From: JAAYAY01 sp963674575
GTDB lineage: Bacteria > Planctomycetota > Planctomycetia > Pirellulales > Thermoguttaceae
NCBI GenBank assembly: GCA_963674575.2
Contig: CAXXQT010000008.1
Location: 620,001 to 684,000, forward strand
Reading direction: 5' to 3'
Length of the DNA: 64,000 nt
This document shows positions 59,785 to 64,000 of the stretch, in pieces. How positions within the stretch are numbered: position 1 is the first letter of the stretch; each line of letters opens with the position of its first letter. The notes beneath the pieces are model-generated. The model saw nothing but the letters and a program-made list of their open reading frames with translations. It did not search any database and was not told the DNA's origin. The translations under genes and the position numbers were made by a program.

Positions 59785-61080
59785 TCAGTGCGGTTCTAAA
59801 TTGTCTGAGGAGTTGCCCTCCAACTTCCAGAATCCCACGTTGTACTCGTCGTTCTCGATGCCGCCGAAGCCGTTGCCGAGGAGAGTCTTCCCCTTGCTTC
59901 GCTCCACGCGGACGGAGCCGGTCATGGCGGCCGCGGTGGCGACGACGGTTTCCGGCTCCACTTCCCAGATTCCATTCGGGAAGGAATTGTCGTAGACCTT
60001 GAGCTTCTCGCCCTCGCGGTTGATGACCACGCTGTGGGTCATGTTGGGGTGGAACATGACAGCCACCTGGTTCTCGTCAATCTTGCGAACGTGTTGCCAG
60101 GCACCTCGGCCCCGGACCATGGCGGCCGCGTAGGGCGTCCAGATGATGACCGGACCTCTCGCAAGGTAAGACTGAAGTCGCTCGACCAGGGCGGCCTGTT
60201 CGCCCGGCTCGTACTTCACGATCATCTCGTGCCCCTTCGCCTCGGGGATCGCTTTGGGCCGGAGTGAAAAGCGTTCGGCCTGGAGATCGTCGACGAGTTG
60301 GCCGTTCCAACGGATCGTGCCGGCCTGGGCCATGTAGCTGGTCCAGGGGGCCCAGCCGAAGTAGGCGCCCAACTTCGACTTTTCCAGGGCCGCCACGAAG
60401 GTTTCTTGCTGATACGTGTCCCGGTCGCTTGTCCAGCCTTCGACGCCGTAGTAGTGGTCCAGCACGGTTGCCAGGGCATTGTAGGAGCATTGATTGAAGC
60501 GGCCTTCCCAGAAAAGGGCGTGCTCGACGGTGGGCACGTCGAAATGCACGTCGACGGGATGGTCGTAGGCTACAATCACCCGGATCGATCGAAGCCAGTA
60601 GTGGGTGTGCAGGTCGCCGGCCCGCCACTCGAGCTGGTTTTCTCCAGCCGCGAGCTTGTCGCCGATGGCCCAGCGGGTCTCCGACCACTTGGACTCCTGC
60701 TCCTGATCGCCTTCGTTCCAGTCTTCCACGATCGGCTTGCCGTTGGCGAAGATCGAAACGGGCGAAACCCGCTCGCCGTCCTTGCCGGTGCTGGCATGGT
60801 GCGCCACCTCGAGAAAGGCCGCGACGGGACCTTCGGGAAGGGTGAAGAGGATCGAGAAGCGGCTCTCGGGTGTCAGCAAACGGAGATGGGGATGGTCATC
60901 GGCGAAGATGGAGTAGTCGCAGGCCTTGTGGTCAAATTCCACATTGGCCATGGGCGGGTAGTGGGTGAAGTCGCAGCAGAAGATGACCGGGGTGCGCGAA
61001 CCCCAGTGGATGGTGTCGGGCTCGGCGGCGAGGGCAAACGTTGGGGCAAGAAGGGGAAGCAGTAGCAGCAGTCGCATCAT
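59785..61080 (-). CDS. Secreted papain/C39-like cysteine-peptidase-fold protein
   Basis: A 431-residue exported protein with leader MMRLLLLLPLLAPTFALAAE. The N-terminal half is beta-rich (VIFCCDFTHYPPMANV, GPVAAFLEVAHHAST). The second half contains NQCSYNALATVLDHYYG, a Q-x-C-x-x-x-A motif as in C39 and papain-like peptidases, followed by TPYAAAMVRGRG, MTHSVVINREGEKLKVYDNS with the His and Asn/Asp partners. That gives a plausible Cys-His-Asp triad. It could be a peptidase, a transglutaminase or an amidase; target unknown. It is divergent from the RNA-repair operon that begins at 61341. Confidence 0.78.
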   Translation of the reverse strand: MMRLLLLLPLLAPTFALAAEPDTIHWGSRTPVIFCCDFTHYPPMANVEFDHKACDYSIFADDHPHLRLLTPESRFSILFTLPEGPVAAFLEVAHHASTGKDGERVSPVSIFANGKPIVEDWNEGDQEQESKWSETRWAIGDKLAAGENQLEWRAGDLHTHYWLRSIRVIVAYDHPVDVHFDVPTVEHALFWEGRFNQCSYNALATVLDHYYGVEGWTSDRDTYQQETFVAALEKSKLGAYFGWAPWTSYMAQAGTIRWNGQLVDDLQAERFSLRPKAIPEAKGHEMIVKYEPGEQAALVERLQSYLARGPVIIWTPYAAAMVRGRGAWQHVRKIDENQVAVMFHPNMTHSVVINREGEKLKVYDNSFPNGIWEVEPETVVATAAAMTGSVRVERSKGKTLLGNGFGGIENDEYNVGFWKLEGNSSDNLEPH

Positions 61081-61340
61081 CAGGTATTCCATGGATCGAT
61101 TAGGTTTGGGCACCCGTCAGAGGGGGCGGGCAGGACGGAGTCTCTTGCCCAGGCGTCTCTCAACCGATTGTAACCGCTGGTGAACTGTTCGGCAGCCCAG
61201 GGAACCAACCGGCTGAACCTCGGCCGATCTTCTCGTGTCCTGGCTGTGAAATCACTACAGCAGGGACTGAATTCCAGCCTGCATGGTCCGGCGGACTCGT
61301 GCAGGCTGTTTTGTTGGCGGCGCCGTGCGGGAGACTTGAG
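61081..61340. promoter_or_regulatory. Divergent promoter region upstream of the RNA-repair operon
   Basis: A 260-nt spacer between divergent genes. No obvious sigma-54 site or operator is visible, unlike RtcR-controlled RNA-repair operons, where sigma-54 elements are usual. Confidence 0.45.
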
Positions 61341-61781
61341 ATGGAAGCCGTTGTCTTCACGGGTTTGCAGGGGGCGGGAAAATCGTCCTTCTACAAGGAA
61401 CGGTTCTTCTCGACTCACGTGCGGATCAGCCTCGATCTTCTCCGCACCCGGAACCGGGAGCGGCGGTTGCTCGCGTTGTGCCTGGAGACCCAGCAGAGAT
61501 TCGTTGTCGACAACACCAACCCGACCCGGGAGGATCGCGCCGGTTATCTCCGCGCAGCGAAGGCGGCCGGGTTTCGGACGGTAGGATACTATTTTCGGTC
61601 CCGCGTGGAGGAATGCGTGCCGCGGAATGCCGATCGCCCCGGCTCCGTGCCGGATGTGGCGATCCTCTCGACGGCGAAGAAGCTGGAGATTCCGTCGCTC
61701 GACGAGGGTTTTGACGAACTCTGGTATGTGTCCATTTGCGACGGCGGCTTTGCGGTTGAGCAATGGGACGATGAAGTTTGA
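61341..61781 (+). CDS. P-loop polynucleotide-kinase-like protein
   Basis: A 146-residue P-loop protein: the Walker A is GLQGAGKSSFYKER (about 8-21), then RISLDLLRTR, FVVDNTNPTREDR (Asp-Asn-Thr-Asn, typical of T4 Pnk-like kinases) and VGYYFRSRVEECV. Such kinases transfer phosphate to 5'-OH RNA ends. It opens the RNA-repair operon. GGGAG lies 8 nt before ATG 61341. It overlaps the next gene by 11 nt, so the operon is translationally coupled. Confidence 0.82.
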   Translation: MEAVVFTGLQGAGKSSFYKERFFSTHVRISLDLLRTRNRERRLLALCLETQQRFVVDNTNPTREDRAGYLRAAKAAGFRTVGYYFRSRVEECVPRNADRPGSVPDVAILSTAKKLEIPSLDEGFDELWYVSICDGGFAVEQWDDEV

Positions 61782-62550
61782 CGATCTTGACAAGAAGATG
61801 CGGGTTTTCGAGACCGCTGCCGACACGTGCGTGCTGCCCGAGGTGTTCATGGTCGCCCGGCTGGACGGACGGAGTTTCACGCGGCTCACGAAGGAGGTCT
61901 GCCGGTTCGAAGTCCCGTTTGACGAGCGGTTTCGCGACATGATGACGGCGACGACCGAATCGCTGATGACTTGCGGTTTTCAGGTGATCTATGGGTACAC
62001 GGAGAGTGACGAGATTTCGCTGCTCTTTGCCCGAGAGGAAAAGGCGTTTGGGCGGAAGCTGCGGAAGTACAACTCGACGCTGGCCGGCGAAGCGAGTGCC
62101 CGGTTCTCGCTCCTGTTAGGCGACCAGGCCACCTTCGACTGCCGGATTTCCCAATTACCCACCGCGGAGCTTGTGGTCGACTACTTTCGTTGGCGCAACG
62201 AGGACGCTGCTCGAAATGCCCTGAACGCCTGGTGTTACTGGACGCTCCGCAAGGACGGCCGGAGCCAGCGTGCGGCTACGAAGCAACTTCTGGGGCTTTC
62301 GGTCAGTCAGAAGAACGAATTGCTGTTCCAATACGAAATCAACTTCAATAACCTTCCCGCTTGGCAGAAGCGGGGAATTGGTTTGTGCTGGGAGCCGTAC
62401 GACAAGGTGGCCGTCAACCCGGTCACGAACGAAAGCGTGGTGGCACGACGCCGACGGCTCCGGACTGATTGTGATTTGCCGATGAAAGACGAGTACGGCG
62501 AGTTTGTGAGATCGATTCTGCGGAAGGCTGAGATGCGGGGAGAACAGTGA
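61771..62550 (+). CDS. Thg1-like 3'-5' nucleotide polymerase (tRNA-His guanylyltransferase family)
   Basis: A 259-residue protein of the Thg1 family. The metal-binding aspartate block is MVARLDGRSFTRL at the N-terminus; the second is GYTESDEISLLFAREE with Asp-Glu. LRKYNSTLAGEASARFS and NFNNLPAWQKRGIGL correspond to later family motifs. Eukaryotic Thg1 adds G-1 to tRNA-His; bacterial Thg1-like proteins instead repair truncated 5' tRNA ends in a template-directed 3'-5' direction. Placed between a kinase and an RNA ligase, a repair role is favoured. ATG 61771 overlaps the kinase gene by 11 nt. Confidence 0.9.
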   Translation: MKFDDLDKKMRVFETAADTCVLPEVFMVARLDGRSFTRLTKEVCRFEVPFDERFRDMMTATTESLMTCGFQVIYGYTESDEISLLFAREEKAFGRKLRKYNSTLAGEASARFSLLLGDQATFDCRISQLPTAELVVDYFRWRNEDAARNALNAWCYWTLRKDGRSQRAATKQLLGLSVSQKNELLFQYEINFNNLPAWQKRGIGLCWEPYDKVAVNPVTNESVVARRRRLRTDCDLPMKDEYGEFVRSILRKAEMRGEQ

Positions 62551-63290
62551 TGGGTACATCCTACGGCGACTTTATGAAATATCCCCGGACTCCCCACCTG
62601 TTTGGCTCGACCGGAACGGATGACGACAAGCACCTTGGCGAAGCGGAATCGAGCCGCTTTGTTGCCGACGCGTCGTTGATCGTTGAAGAGAAGATCGACG
62701 GCACGAACGTAGGCATCCATTTCTCCGACGACGGAGAAATGGTCCTCCAGTGCCGGGGTCACCTGATCACCGAGGGGATGCATCCCCAGTACGACTTGTT
62801 CAAGCAATGGACCGCCGTGAAACGGCACGTCCTGGAAGAGCGGCTCGGGACGCGATATATTCTCTTTGGCGAGTGGGTTTACGCACGGCATTCGGTCCAC
62901 TATCGACAGTTGACGCACTACTTCTATGAATTCGACATCTACGACAAGACGGCCGGGGCCTTTCTTGATCTCGAGCAGCGAGCGGCGCTGCTTGAAGGGG
63001 CGGGAGTGGAGACGGTTCCCGTCGTCCACCGCGGCGCCTTGAAGAAATCGGAGCTCCCCGAGTTGATAGGGCCCTCGCAATTCGACAGCCGGTTCGAGAA
63101 CCCGGTGACGAAGCAGGCGGACAACCTGATGGAAGGGCTGTACCTGAGAACCGAGGCCGACGGCGTGGTGACGGGGCGGGCCAAGTTCGTTCGCCCGGAG
63201 TTTGTGGAGAAGATCAAGCAGAGCACCCATTGGCAGCACCAGGCGATGGCGCCCAACGAGCTTGCTCCTGGCGTGGATATCTGGTCATGA
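62550..63290 (+). CDS. RNA ligase (Rnl2/DRB0094-like nucleotidyltransferase)
   Basis: A 246-residue ATP-dependent RNA ligase. The adenylylated Lys is in motif I LIVEEKIDGTNVGIHF; motif III is ILFGEWVYARHSVHY; motif IV MEGLYLRTEADGVV; motif V RAKFVRPEFVEK. This set fits the T4 Rnl2/DRB0094-type family which seals 3'-OH/5'-P ends in duplex-like nicks or tRNA loops. The ATG overlaps the Thg1 stop (TGATG), and its stop overlaps the next ATG (ATGA), so expression is tightly coupled. Confidence 0.92.
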   Translation: MGTSYGDFMKYPRTPHLFGSTGTDDDKHLGEAESSRFVADASLIVEEKIDGTNVGIHFSDDGEMVLQCRGHLITEGMHPQYDLFKQWTAVKRHVLEERLGTRYILFGEWVYARHSVHYRQLTHYFYEFDIYDKTAGAFLDLEQRAALLEGAGVETVPVVHRGALKKSELPELIGPSQFDSRFENPVTKQADNLMEGLYLRTEADGVVTGRAKFVRPEFVEKIKQSTHWQHQAMAPNELAPGVDIWS

Positions 63291-64000
63291 ATTGGAAGGA
63301 ACTCAAACAGGCCTTGCTCGACGAGATTCTGGCGTGGGCCGAAGCCCAGCCGTGGTGTCGGTTAATGGCTACGTGCGATCAGGATGCCGAGTGGCACAGC
63401 GAGGGCGATGTTTGGACCCACACGAAGATGGTTTGTCGGGAGTTGCTGGAACTGGACGAGTGGAGTTCGTTGACGGCCGACGAGCGAACCATTTTGACCT
63501 TCACGGCCCTCTTCCACGACGCGGCCAAGCCGCTCACTTCCCAAACAGACTCGGAGACGGGGCGAATTTCCTCGCCGAAACACGCGGTGAAGGGGGAGCA
63601 CGTCGCCCGCGGCATCCTCCGCGACCTGGGCTGCGACCTGGCGACTCGCGAGGAGATTGCCCGATTGGTTCGCTATCATGGGCGGCCGGCCTTCCTGCTG
63701 GAACGGTCGGAGCCGATGCACGAGGTGGTTCGCCTGTCCTGGCTTGTCAACAATCGTCTGCTCTTCCTGTTCGCTTTGGCCGACACTCGCGGGCGAGACA
63801 CCGATTCGATGACTCGCCCCGAGGAGAACCTGCACTACTGGAAGATGCTGGCCGAAGAGAACGAGTGTTACGAGCAGCCGTACGGCTTCGCGAACGAGCA
63901 GGCTCGGTTCCTGTTCTTTCGTCAACGGGAGCCCAACCTGCACTATGTGCCGCACCAGGAGTTTGTGTGTGACGTGACTGTCGTGTGCGGTCTGCCCGGC
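63287..64000 (+). CDS. HD-domain phosphohydrolase fused to a P-loop kinase (C-terminus outside window)
   Basis: At least 238 residues of an open reading frame. The N-terminal HD domain has HTKMVCRELLEL, ALFHDAAKPLTS (the HD pair), HAVKGEHVARGIL and RYHGRP, matching HD phosphohydrolases. After a linker, the frame ends with CDVTVVCGLPG, the beginning of a Walker A loop, so a P-loop kinase of the Pnk type probably follows. HD enzymes of such operons are expected to remove 2',3'-cyclic or 3' phosphates from broken RNA. ATG 63287 overlaps the ligase stop by 4 nt. The remaining sequence is missing. Confidence 0.88.
   Translation, partial: MNWKELKQALLDEILAWAEAQPWCRLMATCDQDAEWHSEGDVWTHTKMVCRELLELDEWSSLTADERTILTFTALFHDAAKPLTSQTDSETGRISSPKHAVKGEHVARGILRDLGCDLATREEIARLVRYHGRPAFLLERSEPMHEVVRLSWLVNNRLLFLFALADTRGRDTDSMTRPEENLHYWKMLAEENECYEQPYGFANEQARFLFFRQREPNLHYVPHQEFVCDVTVVCGLPG

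Noticed and set aside
63202..63972. Plus-strand frame in another phase over the last gene
   Set aside because: The phase-2 frame 63287-64000 has the HD motifs, start-stop overlap with the ligase and continues past the window.

Overview
The window comes from a GC-rich member of the Planctomycetota, most likely the Pirellulales; this is inferred from gene content. The signs are a DUF1559-type protein, a BBP2-like barrel porin, a surface protein with an LEPR-XLL-like motif (FEALETRTLLSA), PQQ-like propeller proteins starting with DWP-type motifs, a small FDPYP-type lipoprotein, TAT-exported Gfo/Idh/MocA and amidohydrolase enzymes, large secreted carbohydrate-active proteins and ECF sigma operons. 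The remaining space is unusually rich in dispersed, palindromic and tandem repeats. Layout: 1-2280 holds the start of a PQQ-like protein and a tandem-duplicated LPS-kinase-like protein. 2475-5800 is an ABC-2 exporter operon. 5916-7604 is an FHA-GAF-SpoIIE phosphatase. A tRNA-Gln with promoter and terminator follows. 8023-17483 carries a double FAD oxidoreductase, a GH127-like/SGNH fusion, a 7-bp minisatellite and a LamG-containing secreted protein. 17512-20685 is an ECF sigma / membrane protein / DUF1559 operon interrupted by a 316-bp palindromic element. 21207-24516 has a PQQ protein and two amidohydrolases. 25051-31675 has a membrane protein, a VapBC pair, a KaiC-like ATPase, an SDR, a translationally coupled AAA ATPase plus putative nuclease pair (defence candidate) and a LeuB-family dehydrogenase. 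32377-33446 is a six-copy, 180-bp tandem array. 33609-36866 holds a hypothetical protein, a LolA-like lipoprotein and a porin. 37467-39776 is a nitrogen module: a consensus sigma-54 promoter, an ammonium transporter and a P-II protein whose uridylylation tyrosine is replaced by Phe. 40098-47569 contains tatC, a frameshifted manA, a surface protein, a lipoprotein, a pseudouridine synthase with an 18-bp repeat, pyrK and rpsT. 47733-56892 contains TPR proteins, a CobA-HemD fusion, a class V aminotransferase, coaD and a TPR/glycosyltransferase/FkbM fusion. 56896-61080 encodes three exported proteins. 61341-64000 is a tightly overlapping RNA-repair operon: P-loop polynucleotide kinase, Thg1-like 3'-5' polymerase, RNA ligase, and HD phosphohydrolase continuing into a P-loop that is cut by the window end. 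The strongest leads are this RNA-repair operon, the ATPase/nuclease pair, and a family of roughly 310-bp elements with terminal inverted repeats and two internal long hairpins (two full copies, one remnant). Single-nucleotide frameshifts at homopolymers in amt (one) and manA (three) suggest residual sequencing indels rather than biology.
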